Below, one piece after another: positions 28,321-39,028 of a stretch of 64,000 nucleotides of DNA. The position numbers and the translations under genes are program-made. The DNA lies in NCBI GenBank assembly GCA_003167255.1, contig PMTR01000152.1, forward strand, positions 4,773 to 68,772. Reading direction: 5' to 3'. Every line of letters begins with the position of its first letter. Within the stretch, counting starts at the first letter, position 1. The stretch comes from Bryobacterales bacterium (GTDB lineage: Bacteria > Acidobacteriota > Terriglobia > Bryobacterales > Bryobacteraceae). Under the pieces are notes generated by a model that was not told the DNA's origin, ran no database searches, and was given only the letters and a program-made list of their open reading frames with translations.

Positions 28321-28474
28321 ACGCGAAGCATATCGGAGTGAGGCGTCCGGTGCAAACGACTCTCACCGAGCCGCGACCGTGAGGGAGCGGAGGACGGAGC
28401 ACGAATCCGTCACCGTAATCGAGACCGCTGCACCGAGCTTGCGATTCGAGCGCAGCCGGGCATACAATTTGCCC

Positions 28475-29917
28475 ATGCCAAAGTATCTTTTGCTGATCGC
28501 GCTGTGTGCGCCTCTGGGGGGGCAGCCGGTATTCACCGACATTTTTCCTCCGGACGAGTTTGCGGCGCGGCGCGCCCGAGTGATGGAAAAGATCGGCGAC
28601 GGCGTGGCCATCATGCTGGGCACCACGGAGCCTCCGGGCGAAATGCCGTTCCGGCAGGCCAACCAGTTCTATTACGCCTGCGGCGTGGCGGAGCCGCGCG
28701 CCATCCTGGTGATCGACGGCAAGAACAGGAAGAGCACGCTGTTCCTGAACCCCCGCAATGCGCAGCGGGAGAATAGCATGTTCGGGCCGGGCCTCTCGCC
28801 GGGCGAGGACGCCGCGAAGGCCACCGGCATCGATGCCGTGCTGCCGCGCAGCGATTTCAAGGCGATGGTGGACGGTTTTGCCGCCGAGGGCCGCGCCATC
28901 TATACTCCCTTCCGCGCCGAAGTGCTGGGCAGTATCTCGTCGGGCGACCCGGACCGGCTGTGGGCCGCCAATAAGAACGATCCGTGGGACGGCCGCACCT
29001 CGCGCGAACTGGCCTTTCAGGCGCACTTGAAGGAAGCGGCTTCCAAGGCGGAAATCAAAAACCTCGACCCGATTCTCGACCAGATGCGCGGCATCAAAGA
29101 CGCGCGCGAAATCGCGATCATGCGCGAAGCCACGCGCATCGCCGGCCTGGGGCTGATGGAGGCCATGCGAGACGCCAAACCGGGCTTGCACGAATACGAG
29201 TTGCAGGCCGATTCGGAATTCGTGTTCAAGAAGTACGGTTCGTTCGGCGCGGCATACTTCGCGTTGATCGGCGCCGGTAAGAACACCTATTACACGCACT
29301 ATAACAAGAACACCGCCGTCTTAGAAGAAGGCGACTTAGTGCAGATGGATTATGCGCCGGACTATAAGTATTACCAATCCGATGTGACGCGCGTCTTTCC
29401 GGCCAAAGGTAAATTTACGCCGTGGCAGAAGGAATATTACAACATCTATCTGAAGCTTTACCAGGCGGTGATGACGTCCATCAAGCCGCACGTGACGGCG
29501 GTCGCCGTGATCAAGGATGCAGTGGTGAAGATGGACGCGATCATGGCCTCCTACCAGTTCACGGATGACAAGATCAAAGCGGCTGCCACCGCCTTCGTCG
29601 AACAATACCGGAGGCAGCAGGATAGCCCCCGCGCCGGCCTGGGCCACACGGTGGGCATGGAAGTACACGACCGCCCCATGCCGACACCGACGCTGGAACC
29701 AGGCGAGATCTTCACCATCGAACCCGAAATGCGGATCAACGATCTCCACCTGGGGCTGCGGCTGGAAGACATGCTGCTGATCACGGAGACGGGCTACGAG
29801 AATATGTCCGGGTTTGTGCCCATCGAGGTCGATGGCATCGAGAAGTTGATGGCCGACCATAAGCACGGGCTGAGCGAAGCGCACTTTACGCTACAGACAC
29901 CGGCGATCCGCCGGTAA
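28475..29917 (+). CDS. Xaa-Pro aminopeptidase (M24B family), secreted
   Basis: Start MPKYLLLIALCAPLGGQ; M24 metal ligands in DLVQMDYAPDY, GHTVGMEVHD, FTIEPEMR. Confidence 0.88.
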   Translation: MPKYLLLIALCAPLGGQPVFTDIFPPDEFAARRARVMEKIGDGVAIMLGTTEPPGEMPFRQANQFYYACGVAEPRAILVIDGKNRKSTLFLNPRNAQRENSMFGPGLSPGEDAAKATGIDAVLPRSDFKAMVDGFAAEGRAIYTPFRAEVLGSISSGDPDRLWAANKNDPWDGRTSRELAFQAHLKEAASKAEIKNLDPILDQMRGIKDAREIAIMREATRIAGLGLMEAMRDAKPGLHEYELQADSEFVFKKYGSFGAAYFALIGAGKNTYYTHYNKNTAVLEEGDLVQMDYAPDYKYYQSDVTRVFPAKGKFTPWQKEYYNIYLKLYQAVMTSIKPHVTAVAVIKDAVVKMDAIMASYQFTDDKIKAAATAFVEQYRRQQDSPRAGLGHTVGMEVHDRPMPTPTLEPGEIFTIEPEMRINDLHLGLRLEDMLLITETGYENMSGFVPIEVDGIEKLMADHKHGLSEAHFTLQTPAIRR

Positions 29918-30101
29918 GTCTACTTAGGGCTCGTTCCGAAATAACCTTGCCGAACGGTTGGCGATTGAGACGGTTATTTATTGACAGGCCCTTGGTGCAC
30001 GAGTTTACAAATTGCAGGGCAAGCTAAAGCATGCCCGCTTTTCTTGCACGTTCACAGCGGGCGGTCTGGCAATACGCGAGCGTACTTCTGAAATCGGGGG
30101 C

Positions 30102-30305
30102 TCAGTTACCGAGTTTGAGCGGCTCGAGGCCCAGCTCGGGCGCGGCGCGGTTGTAAGCCGGAAGATCGATATCCATCAGCTTGCGGTATTGTTCCGTGAC
30201 GGCGCGAAGCTGGTTCTCCAGGTCGTGCACCAGGCCGGCGGCGGCTTCCGTGGGAGCGTAGTCGGCGCCGCCGGAATACTTGCCGGCGCCGGTTCCCAAT
30301 ACCGT
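30102..30305 (-). pseudogene. C-terminal remnant of a BNR/sortilin-like glycosyl hydrolase paralogue
   Basis: GTGAGKYSGGADYAPTEAAAGLVHDLENQLRAVTEQYRKLMDIDLPAYNRAAPELGLEPLKLGN aligns with the C-terminus of the 30405-33776 product. Confidence 0.75.
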
Positions 30306-30404
30306 ATTGCAGTTTATGCGATTTGAGGGCCGGCGGGCAATTGCGTGAAATCGCTTGCAGCCAGGTGGGGCAATCCTATAAACTTCCAGTACCGGTAATC
30401 TCCT

Positions 30405-33400
30405 ATGGTCCAACCTATTGTGTTCTTGCCTAATCGATCGAGCCGCAGCCTGGTCGCCGGTCTAGCGGCTATCGTTCTGAGTGTGACGCCGGCAGCCGCG
30501 CAACGCGGCGGCCGCGGATTCGGGGCTGCCCCGCCACCGAGCAATCCAACTTTCAAGTTCATGGGGCCAGCCAGCGGCAATCGCATTTCGGCCGCGGCCG
30601 GCATTCCCGGCGATCCGACCACGTACTATGTCGGCGCGGCATCCGGTGGCGTGTGGAAGTCCACCAACTCAGCCCAGAGTTTTGTGCCGATCTTCGACAG
30701 CCAGGCGGTGCAGGCGATTGGGGCGCTGGCGGTATCGCGATCGAATCACGACATCGTGTGGGCTGGAACCGGCGAAGCGTGGGCGATCCGCGATAGCGAC
30801 ATGATGGGCGATGGCATTTACAAGTCCAGCGACGCCGGCGCCACCTGGACCAACATGGGACTGCGCGAGACCGGCCGCATTGGCCGCATCGTCGTGAACC
30901 CGGTGAACCCGGACATTGTTTTTGTGTGCGCGGCGGGGCGCCTGACGGGCCCGCAGCAGGAGCGCGGCGTGTTCCGTACGCTGGACGGGGGGAAGACGTG
31001 GGACCGCTCCCTGTTCGTGGACGCCGACACGGGCTGCTCCGGCCTCTCCATGGACGCGAGCGATCCCAAGACGCTGGTGGCCGGTGCGTGGCGCGTGGTG
31101 ATGCACACGTACGCCATGTTCAGCGGCTTGCCGGAGAGCGAATTCACGGCGCACGGGCCGGGCAGCGGCGTGTACATCACGCACGACGGCGGCACCACAT
31201 GGAAGCGCATTGAGGGCCATGGCATGCCGAAGCCGCCGGTGGGTAAGGTGGATGTGGCCATCGCGCCCAGCAACCCGAAGCGCATTTACGCGCTGATACA
31301 AACGGCCGACCAGGGCTCGATCTGGCGATCCGACGACGGCGGCGAGAGCTGGGCGAACGGGAGCTGGCAGCGGGCCCTCATCGGGCGCGCCGGTTATTAT
31401 ATCCACATCGACGTTTCACCCTCCAACCCGGACGAAGTGCTGGTGGCCAATAGCAGCTTCTGGGTCTCCACGGACGGCGGCAAGAATTTCACCACACGGC
31501 CTTGGGGCGGGGACACCCACGACATCTGGATTGACCCCACCAACGCCAACCGCATCCTGGTCACGCACGATGGCGGCATGTACTTCACTACCGACCACGG
31601 CACTACCTCGGGGCGGGTCACGCTGCCCATCGGGCAGATGTATCACGTAGCGGTGGACAACGATGTGCCGTACCACATTTACGGCAACATGCAGGACGAC
31701 GGCACCATGCGCGGGCTTAGCACGGTGCAGGAAGCCGGAGCCAACGTGCCCGGCCAGGCGCCTCAAGCCGCAGGCCGCGGCGCACGCGGCGGTGGCGGTG
31801 GCGGCGGCGGCCGCGGTGGCTTCGCCGGAGGCGGAGGAATCACCGTGGGAACGTGGGATCACGGATTGGGTGGATGCGAATCCGGCTTCACGCTTCCGGA
31901 TCTTACAAACACCGATTTCATCTGGGCATCCTGTTACGGCAACGAAGTAACCACTTACGATTACAAGACTAAGATTGCGCGTTCGGTGAGCCCGTGGCTG
32001 CATACGCTCGATTCGGAGCCCGATAAAGTCAAATACCGCTGCCACTGGACGCCGCCGCTGGCGATCGATCCGTTCGATCATAACACCGTATACTACGGCT
32101 GCCAGGCGATTCTGCGCACCACCAACGGCGGAACGAGTTGGAAGGAGATCAGCAAAGATCTCTCGCACAACGATCCTAAGTATGTGGTTTCTTCGGGCGG
32201 CATCGTGGGCGACAACCTCGGCCAGTTTTACGGCGAAGTGGTCTTTTCGATTGCGCCCTCGGAGATCCGGAAGGGTCTCATCTGGGCCGGCACCAATGAT
32301 GGCAAGGTCTGGTACACCACCAATGGCGGCGACGATGGATGGCACGACGTTACGGCGAATATCAAGGGCCTGCCTGGGCCGATGGGTGTGGTGTCAAAGA
32401 TCGAGCCCTCGCATTTCGACCCGGCCACGGCGTATGTGGCGGTGGACTTTCACCTGATGGACAACCGCGACCCGTGGCTCTATAAGACAACCGATTTCGG
32501 GAAGACGTGGACTAAGATCACGGGCGACCTGCCCACGGGTCACCCGCTCTCTTATGCGCGCGTGATTGCCGAGAATCCGAATAAGCAGGGCATGCTGTTC
32601 GCCGGCACGGGCCACGCGCTGTTTTACACGATGGACGATGGGGCGCACTGGAAGCAGATGAACGACGGGCTGCCGGCGGCTCCGGTGTCGTGGATCGTCG
32701 TGCAGAAGCAAACGCACGACCTGGTGGTCGCGACTTACGGCCGCGGCTTTTATGTCATGGAAGACATGACGCCACTGGAGCAGGGCGTGATGCCGGACAC
32801 GGTGACTTCCGCAGTAGAGTTTCTGGCGCCGCGGCCGGCATACCGGCAAGCCCGCGGCGGGCGGGCCGATTGGACCTTCGTGCTGAAGGAAGCTCCCAAG
32901 AACCCGATCGAACTCGAAGTGCTGGATGCGAGCGGCGCGGTGGTTCGCAAACTGCCCAACATGCCCGGCGCCGCCGGATGGAATCGAGCGTCCTGGGACA
33001 TGCACTACGACCCGCCGCGGATGGTGGCTTTGCGCACAACTCCGCCTGACGACCCGCACATCTGGGAGGAAACGCGCTTCCAAAACCAGGAAACCCGTGG
33101 CATTACGCACTGGGGGATCTCTCAGAACGAGCCGGGACCGCTGGTGGGTCCTGGAAAATTCACGCTGCAGATGACGGTGGACGGCCAGAAGCATACGCAA
33201 GCCATCGACATCCTGCGGATGCCGGACGCGCACGGGACAGATGCCGACTTACAGGCGTCGGCGCGCCTGCAACTCAAGGTTCGCGACGACATCAGCGTGG
33301 TTTCCGATATGACGAACCAACTGGAGTGGATGCGCCGCCAACTGGAGGATGAAAACAAGACGATGAAAGGCCAGAGCGGCAAGGAAGCATTGCTGAAGGC

Positions 33401-33776
33401 CGTGAATGACATCGATCGGAAGATGCAGGACGTGGAGTACAAACTGATTTCGCGGGCCGAAGCGCTGAGCGACGACAAGTATTACGTTACGCAATACCAG
33501 CTCTATCTGAATTTCATCTGGCTGGAAGGCGAAATTGGCGGGGGCGCGGGAGATGTGGCGGGCAGCGGCGACTACCCACCGACGGAGACCGCGTACGGCC
33601 TGGTGCTGGGTTTGGAGAAACAGCTACAGGCCGTGCAGGCGCAATATAAGACGCTGTTAGACAAGGATGTCGCCGCCTACAATAAGTCGGTTACGGGGAG
33701 CGGGCTGAAGCCGCTGCCCACAAGCGGCGCGCCGCCCGCGCCCATACGGCAGGGCGGACGGGGCGGCGGGAACTAA
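30405..33776 (+). CDS. BNR-repeat/sortilin (VPS10)-like beta-propeller glycosyl hydrolase-type protein
   Basis: ORF 1123 aa; repeated SDDGGESW/STDGGKNF/TTNGGTSWK motifs. Confidence 0.85.
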   Translation: MVQPIVFLPNRSSRSLVAGLAAIVLSVTPAAAQRGGRGFGAAPPPSNPTFKFMGPASGNRISAAAGIPGDPTTYYVGAASGGVWKSTNSAQSFVPIFDSQAVQAIGALAVSRSNHDIVWAGTGEAWAIRDSDMMGDGIYKSSDAGATWTNMGLRETGRIGRIVVNPVNPDIVFVCAAGRLTGPQQERGVFRTLDGGKTWDRSLFVDADTGCSGLSMDASDPKTLVAGAWRVVMHTYAMFSGLPESEFTAHGPGSGVYITHDGGTTWKRIEGHGMPKPPVGKVDVAIAPSNPKRIYALIQTADQGSIWRSDDGGESWANGSWQRALIGRAGYYIHIDVSPSNPDEVLVANSSFWVSTDGGKNFTTRPWGGDTHDIWIDPTNANRILVTHDGGMYFTTDHGTTSGRVTLPIGQMYHVAVDNDVPYHIYGNMQDDGTMRGLSTVQEAGANVPGQAPQAAGRGARGGGGGGGGRGGFAGGGGITVGTWDHGLGGCESGFTLPDLTNTDFIWASCYGNEVTTYDYKTKIARSVSPWLHTLDSEPDKVKYRCHWTPPLAIDPFDHNTVYYGCQAILRTTNGGTSWKEISKDLSHNDPKYVVSSGGIVGDNLGQFYGEVVFSIAPSEIRKGLIWAGTNDGKVWYTTNGGDDGWHDVTANIKGLPGPMGVVSKIEPSHFDPATAYVAVDFHLMDNRDPWLYKTTDFGKTWTKITGDLPTGHPLSYARVIAENPNKQGMLFAGTGHALFYTMDDGAHWKQMNDGLPAAPVSWIVVQKQTHDLVVATYGRGFYVMEDMTPLEQGVMPDTVTSAVEFLAPRPAYRQARGGRADWTFVLKEAPKNPIELEVLDASGAVVRKLPNMPGAAGWNRASWDMHYDPPRMVALRTTPPDDPHIWEETRFQNQETRGITHWGISQNEPGPLVGPGKFTLQMTVDGQKHTQAIDILRMPDAHGTDADLQASARLQLKVRDDISVVSDMTNQLEWMRRQLEDENKTMKGQSGKEALLKAVNDIDRKMQDVEYKLISRAEALSDDKYYVTQYQLYLNFIWLEGEIGGGAGDVAGSGDYPPTETAYGLVLGLEKQLQAVQAQYKTLLDKDVAAYNKSVTGSGLKPLPTSGAPPAPIRQGGRGGGN

Positions 33777-33853
33777 CGCTATGCGGGAAATCGCTCCCTG
33801 ACGGTCGCGGCTCGGATAGAGCCGCGCGTCAGAGGGTGCGGTGGCACTTAGGG

Positions 33854-34921
33854 TTACTTACCGACTACAACGATTGAGAAGGAATCGGGGAGCATGGGCG
33901 CGCGCGGGCCGCGGCCACCCTTCTTGGTGGGGTCCGGCGGCGGGGCGTCGGCGGGAGGCGCCGGCGGCGGGCCGTACTCGGCGGCGATCAGCAGCACGTG
34001 ATTGGTCTTGGTGTCCATCGTCAGCGTCTTGGCGCCGCGCATGGTCGGCACGTTCTGCTCGACGACGAAGCTGGTCGGGCTGTTTTCCTTGATGACCGTG
34101 AGAGTGCCATCGCCATTCGAGCTGAAGGCCTCCATGGTGTTGGGATTGAAGGTGGCGCCATCGGTACCTGTGCCGATCGGCAGAGTATCGAGAATCTTGC
34201 CGGTATCGGAATTGAGAATCACCATGGTCGCAGGGGTATGGCAAGAGGCGAACAGGACGTGATTCTTGACGTCGAAGGCCAGGCCGCCTGGGCCGCCACC
34301 TTTGCCTTCGAGGGCGTAAGTGCCGGTGAGCTTGAGTGCCTTGGTGTCGACGACGGCTATCTTATCCATGTCTTCGAGATCGACATACATATGGCCCTTG
34401 CCGTCGGTAACGGCCTGCTCGGGCGCTCCGCCGAGATCGAGGGTGCCAACGATGGAACCATCTTTGGTATCGATGATGGTGGCGTTGGGGGGGCGGTGGC
34501 TGAAGATCCAGACGCGCTGGTTGAAGCTATCGAACAGTATGCCGTCGGGGCCACCTTGGACATCGATGGTCTTGATGAGCGCGAGGGTCTTGGTATCCCA
34601 CATGGCAACCGGGCTGCTGCTGGCGAAGCCGTGGCCGGACTTGGGATCGACCGCAGCGCCGCGCGCATTGGTCTTGGCAATTTCTCCGACCGGCTCCTGG
34701 GTGTCCAGGTTATAGACGGAAACTCGCGCGTTGGCGCCGGTCCGCGGAACATACAAGCGGCGGCCGTCAACATCGGCATACACATAGTCAAAGTTGCCGT
34801 CGCCGCCGACTTTGGCGGTCTTCACGACTTTGTAAGGTCCCGTCGCCGGGGCCGGTTGGGCTAGAGCGATGATCGCCAACGTCGCGATCACTATGAATGT
34901 TACAAAGCAGAATCGTTTCAT
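33854..34921 (-). CDS. YncE/YVTN-family beta-propeller protein
   Basis: ORF 355 aa; signal peptide, repeated propeller pattern, C-terminus PDSFSIVVVGK. Confidence 0.8.
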   Translation of the reverse strand: MKRFCFVTFIVIATLAIIALAQPAPATGPYKVVKTAKVGGDGNFDYVYADVDGRRLYVPRTGANARVSVYNLDTQEPVGEIAKTNARGAAVDPKSGHGFASSSPVAMWDTKTLALIKTIDVQGGPDGILFDSFNQRVWIFSHRPPNATIIDTKDGSIVGTLDLGGAPEQAVTDGKGHMYVDLEDMDKIAVVDTKALKLTGTYALEGKGGGPGGLAFDVKNHVLFASCHTPATMVILNSDTGKILDTLPIGTGTDGATFNPNTMEAFSSNGDGTLTVIKENSPTSFVVEQNVPTMRGAKTLTMDTKTNHVLLIAAEYGPPPAPPADAPPPDPTKKGGRGPRAPMLPDSFSIVVVGK

Positions 34922-34931
34922 CAGTTTCTCC

Positions 34932-35921
34932 TTACTTTCCCACTACCAGAATATGGAAGCTATCGGGCGTAGCCGCCGGGCGCCCTTTCTGACCTGCCGC
35001 TGCCGGGGGATAATCGGCGGTCAGCAGATAGATCCGGTGCAACTTCTCATCGACGGTCATGGTCCGCGCCCGCGCCTCGGTGGTGACCGTATCGACGGCG
35101 TCGTACTTGCCGTTGACCAGCTTGACGATGGTCACGTTACCCTCGCCATTGGAGCTGAAGGCGAGGCCGAGAGTCGAATCGAAGCCCGCCGCATCTGGGC
35201 CCGAGCCGATCGCCGGAGTCGCGATCACCTTAAAGCTTGGGATGTCGACCACGGCCATCATCTTGTTGTCGCCGACCGAAAAGAGTTTCTTGTTTTTCAC
35301 GTCGATCGCCAGGCCGCTAGGGTGTTCGGCAGGCGCCACCGACATCTTGCGGGTGACTTCCATCTTGGCGGCATCGATTTCGAGCAGCTCGGATGAGTCT
35401 TCCAGGTTGACGTAGAGCTTGCCGGCGCCATCGGACTGGCAGAATTCGCCGGCTTTTCCAGTGGGGAAGGTCTTGATCACCTCGCCGGTCTTGGCGTCGA
35501 TGGCAGTGGCGTCCGCGCCGTTATGGTTGATGGCGAAAACGCGCTTGGTCTTGGATTCGTAACAAACCGCATCCGGGTTCTCACCAGCCGCCGGCTCGCC
35601 GAGCTTGGCGAGAGTCTTGAGATCGAAAATCGTGACGCTCTTGGATGTGCGGTTGGTGATGAATCCCTTGTTCAGGTCGGCGGCGATGGCGATCCCGTGG
35701 ACACCGTGCAGTTGCCCGATGGTGCCGACGACTTTGCCGGCATCCGGGTCGACGACTTCGACGCTGGTACCGTGGGAAACGTACACCCGGCGGTTGACGC
35801 TGTCCATGGCCACATAATCCCAACTTGCCTCACCGCCGATCTTAATCTTACTAATTATCTTATAACCCTCAGCGGCCCAGACTGCACCAGCCAATAGGGC
35901 TAACGTCAGAATCTTCTTCAT
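34932..35921 (-). CDS. YncE/YVTN-family beta-propeller protein
   Basis: ORF 329 aa; C-terminus PDSFHILVVGK; 4-nt overlap with the RND gene. Confidence 0.82.
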   Translation of the reverse strand: MKKILTLALLAGAVWAAEGYKIISKIKIGGEASWDYVAMDSVNRRVYVSHGTSVEVVDPDAGKVVGTIGQLHGVHGIAIAADLNKGFITNRTSKSVTIFDLKTLAKLGEPAAGENPDAVCYESKTKRVFAINHNGADATAIDAKTGEVIKTFPTGKAGEFCQSDGAGKLYVNLEDSSELLEIDAAKMEVTRKMSVAPAEHPSGLAIDVKNKKLFSVGDNKMMAVVDIPSFKVIATPAIGSGPDAAGFDSTLGLAFSSNGEGNVTIVKLVNGKYDAVDTVTTEARARTMTVDEKLHRIYLLTADYPPAAAGQKGRPAATPDSFHILVVGK

Positions 35922-38900
35922 TGAGTTACTCCTTTATGCGAATCCCGGCCTCCGATGTAATAGTGGACGGCCGGGGTTACTACCAGTGACAGGACCATCG
36001 AGGCGAGAATGCCGCCGATGACCGCGATGGCCAGAGGTTGCAGCATTTGAGAGCCGGCGCCGAAGGCGAAGGCCAGCGGCAGCATGCCGGCCACGGTGGC
36101 GAGGGCCGTCATCATGATGGGGCGCAGGCGGCGCTCGCCGGCGCGGATCATACTTTCCTCCGCCGCGAGACCCGCGGCGCGGAATTTCTGGTCCGCGTCC
36201 AGCAGCAGAATACCGTTCTTGGCTACGATGCCGATCACCATGATCAGGCCCATGAACGACGAGAGGTTGAAGGTAGTGCCCGTGACCAGCAGCGCCAGGA
36301 AGACGCCGCAGGTGGAGAGCAGCGCGGAAGAAAGAATCGCGATGGGTGCGGCGAAGTTGCCGAACTCGAACAGCAGCACGATGAACACCAGCACCACGGC
36401 CAGCGCCAGAACCACCAGCAAGTCCTTAAACGATTTCTGCTGCTCTTCGAATTGACCGCCGTACTGAACGCGGATGCTGGGAGGAATCTTCATCTCGTCG
36501 AGCGCGGCCTGCACCTTCTTCATCCCATCGCCGAGGTTCATGTTTTCGAAGCGGGCCGTCACCTGCACGTTGCGCTGCAGGTTGTCGCGGCGAATTTCGG
36601 TCTGGCCGGGAATCTCCACGACCGAGGCGAGCGAGCCGATGGTGGCAGTCTTGCCGGTTCCGCTGATGAGCATGGTCTCGCGGACAGTGTCGAGCGTCTT
36701 GCGCGTCTCCACGGGAAAGCGCACGCGAATGGTGTAGGCGCGGTCGTTGACCACCACGGGGTTGGAAGCCGGTTCACCTTGCAGGATGGCGCTGGCGTCG
36801 AGTTCCACTTCCTGCGGAGAGAAACCCGCGCGCGCCGTCATGACCTGGTCGACGTTAAAGACCGTGGCGGGACCGCTGATGGTGTTCTCGATGCCGTTCA
36901 GCACGTCCACCACGCCGGGAATTTTCTTGATGGTATCGCCCACGGAAGTGGCCCATTGCTCGAGCAGGACAGGATCCTGCGAGAACAGCTTGATGACCAC
37001 CGGCTCGGGGGCGCTGGTCAGATCGCCGATCATGTCTTGCAGGAGTTGCGGGAATTCCACGTCGAGCACCGGCTCGGCGTTCTTAATCTTGTCTCGCACA
37101 TCGGCGATCACTTCTTCTCCGGTGCGCTTGCGGTCGGCCTTGAGCTTGACCGAGATGTCGCCGGTGTTGGCCTCGGTGACCTGCGCCAGGCCGAGTTGCA
37201 TACCAGTGCGCCGGGAGGTGTTTTCGACCTCGGGCGTGGCGCGCAGGATCTTTTCAACGTGAGTGATGACGCGGTTGGTTTCCTCGAGCGAAGACCCGGC
37301 GGGCATGATGTAGTCGATGATGAAGCCGCCTTCGTCCATGGCGGGAAGCAGGTCAGACCCGGTGTGGTTGTAGCACCACCAGGAACCGCCGATCAGGAGG
37401 ATGGAGAATACCGCCAGAACCAGCTTGTGTTCCAGGGTGAACCTGAGCACGCCGGCGTAGGCGTTCATCAGGAAAGGCGGCACGGAGTGATGCTCTTCCG
37501 GGCGGCGTCCCGAGCGGCTGCGAATGAAGTAGTGGCTGAGCGTGGGGGTCCAGGTGAGGGCCAGCGCCAGAGAAGTGAGCAGCGCCGTTGCCACCGTAAC
37601 GGCCAGGGCGCGGAAGAAAACGCCGGTGACGCCGGTAATTGAGATGAGCGGCAGAAAGACCACGATCGGCGTGATGGTGGAGCCAACCAGGGGAGCGCGA
37701 ATTTCGCGAATGGCGCTGCGGATGGCCTCCGCGCGCGACTGCCCGGAATCGCGGTGCATCACGATGTTCTCGACCACCACAATGGCGTCGTCGATCACCA
37801 GGCCGACAGCGGCGGCGAGGCCGCCCAGCGTCATCAGGTTGAAGCTCTGACCCATGATCCGCAGGGCGATGAACGTCACCCCGATGGTGGCGGGAATCAC
37901 CAGGCCGGCCACCAGCGAAGTTCCCCAATCGCGCAGGAACAGCACCATGATGAGCGAGGCCAGGATCAGTCCGATGAGGATGGCGTCGCGCACGCTCTTG
38001 ATGGATTCGGTGACGATCAGGGACTGGTCATAAAAGGGGCGCAGCTCCACGCCCTTGGGCAGGTCCTTCTTGATGGCTTCGATTTCGGCCTTGACGGCGC
38101 CGGCCACCACCACGGTGTTGCTGTCCGGCTGGCGATTGACATTCAGCAAAACGGCAGGCTTGGCGTTGGCGGTGACCACGGTGTAGACGGGCATCACGGA
38201 GGGGCTGACGGTCGAGATGTCGGCGATGCGAACCGGCGCGCCCGCTGCTGTCGTCTTGACGACGATGTTGCCAATCTCTTCGGGATTGCGCGTCTGCCCG
38301 CTGACCAGGCTCAGGACGAGCTGGTGATTGGCCTCGATCAACCCAGGCGAATCGATCATGTTGCTGCGCGTGATGGCGTCGAGAATATTCGGGATGGTGA
38401 CGCCGGCTTGCACAAGTTTGGCGGGATCCGGCTGCACCTGGAATTCCGGAACCTGCCCGCCTTGCACGATGACCGACGAAACGCCAGTCTGGCGATTGAG
38501 CCGCGGCTTGATATCGTAGGTGGCCATCTCCCAGAGCGTGGTTTGCGGAATCTTGTCCGAGGTCAGGCTGTAGCCCATGATGGGGAACGCCGCGAAGGTC
38601 AGCCGGTTGGCCGTGAGCTTGGCGGTGGGCGGCAGCGAGGTCTGCACGCGGGACAGCGCGGCGTTCACCAGTTCGAGCGTGCGGTTCATATCGACGTTCC
38701 AACCGAAGAACAGGTCGATTTCGGCGGTGCCGCGGCTGGTGATGGAATAAAGGTGATCGAGTCCGGGAACGATGTTTACGGCGTCTTCGAGGGGCTTGGT
38801 GACCGTGACCAGCATCTGGTCGATGGGGAACACGCCGTTATCGACGCCCACCACGATGCGCGGGAAGTTGGTATCCGGGAAGACGGCGACGGGGATGGTG

Positions 38901-39028
38901 AGCGCCAGGTACACGCCGACGGCCACCAGCGTCAGGATCACGAAGATGATGGATTTGCCGTGGCGGGCGGTCCAGTGCGACGCGCCGGCGCCCTCGGCAA
39001 CGGGCGGAGGTGTCGAAAGGTCGCTCAT
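35918..39028 (-). CDS. RND efflux transporter permease (AcrB/AcrD/AcrF family)
   Basis: ORF 1036 aa; multiple TM segments; GGLAAAVGLVIDDAIVVVENI and GLIMVIGIVAKNGILLLDA. Confidence 0.95.
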   Translation of the reverse strand: MSDLSTPPPVAEGAGASHWTARHGKSIIFVILTLVAVGVYLALTIPVAVFPDTNFPRIVVGVDNGVFPIDQMLVTVTKPLEDAVNIVPGLDHLYSITSRGTAEIDLFFGWNVDMNRTLELVNAALSRVQTSLPPTAKLTANRLTFAAFPIMGYSLTSDKIPQTTLWEMATYDIKPRLNRQTGVSSVIVQGGQVPEFQVQPDPAKLVQAGVTIPNILDAITRSNMIDSPGLIEANHQLVLSLVSGQTRNPEEIGNIVVKTTAAGAPVRIADISTVSPSVMPVYTVVTANAKPAVLLNVNRQPDSNTVVVAGAVKAEIEAIKKDLPKGVELRPFYDQSLIVTESIKSVRDAILIGLILASLIMVLFLRDWGTSLVAGLVIPATIGVTFIALRIMGQSFNLMTLGGLAAAVGLVIDDAIVVVENIVMHRDSGQSRAEAIRSAIREIRAPLVGSTITPIVVFLPLISITGVTGVFFRALAVTVATALLTSLALALTWTPTLSHYFIRSRSGRRPEEHHSVPPFLMNAYAGVLRFTLEHKLVLAVFSILLIGGSWWCYNHTGSDLLPAMDEGGFIIDYIMPAGSSLEETNRVITHVEKILRATPEVENTSRRTGMQLGLAQVTEANTGDISVKLKADRKRTGEEVIADVRDKIKNAEPVLDVEFPQLLQDMIGDLTSAPEPVVIKLFSQDPVLLEQWATSVGDTIKKIPGVVDVLNGIENTISGPATVFNVDQVMTARAGFSPQEVELDASAILQGEPASNPVVVNDRAYTIRVRFPVETRKTLDTVRETMLISGTGKTATIGSLASVVEIPGQTEIRRDNLQRNVQVTARFENMNLGDGMKKVQAALDEMKIPPSIRVQYGGQFEEQQKSFKDLLVVLALAVVLVFIVLLFEFGNFAAPIAILSSALLSTCGVFLALLVTGTTFNLSSFMGLIMVIGIVAKNGILLLDADQKFRAAGLAAEESMIRAGERRLRPIMMTALATVAGMLPLAFAFGAGSQMLQPLAIAVIGGILASMVLSLVVTPAVHYYIGGRDSHKGVTQ

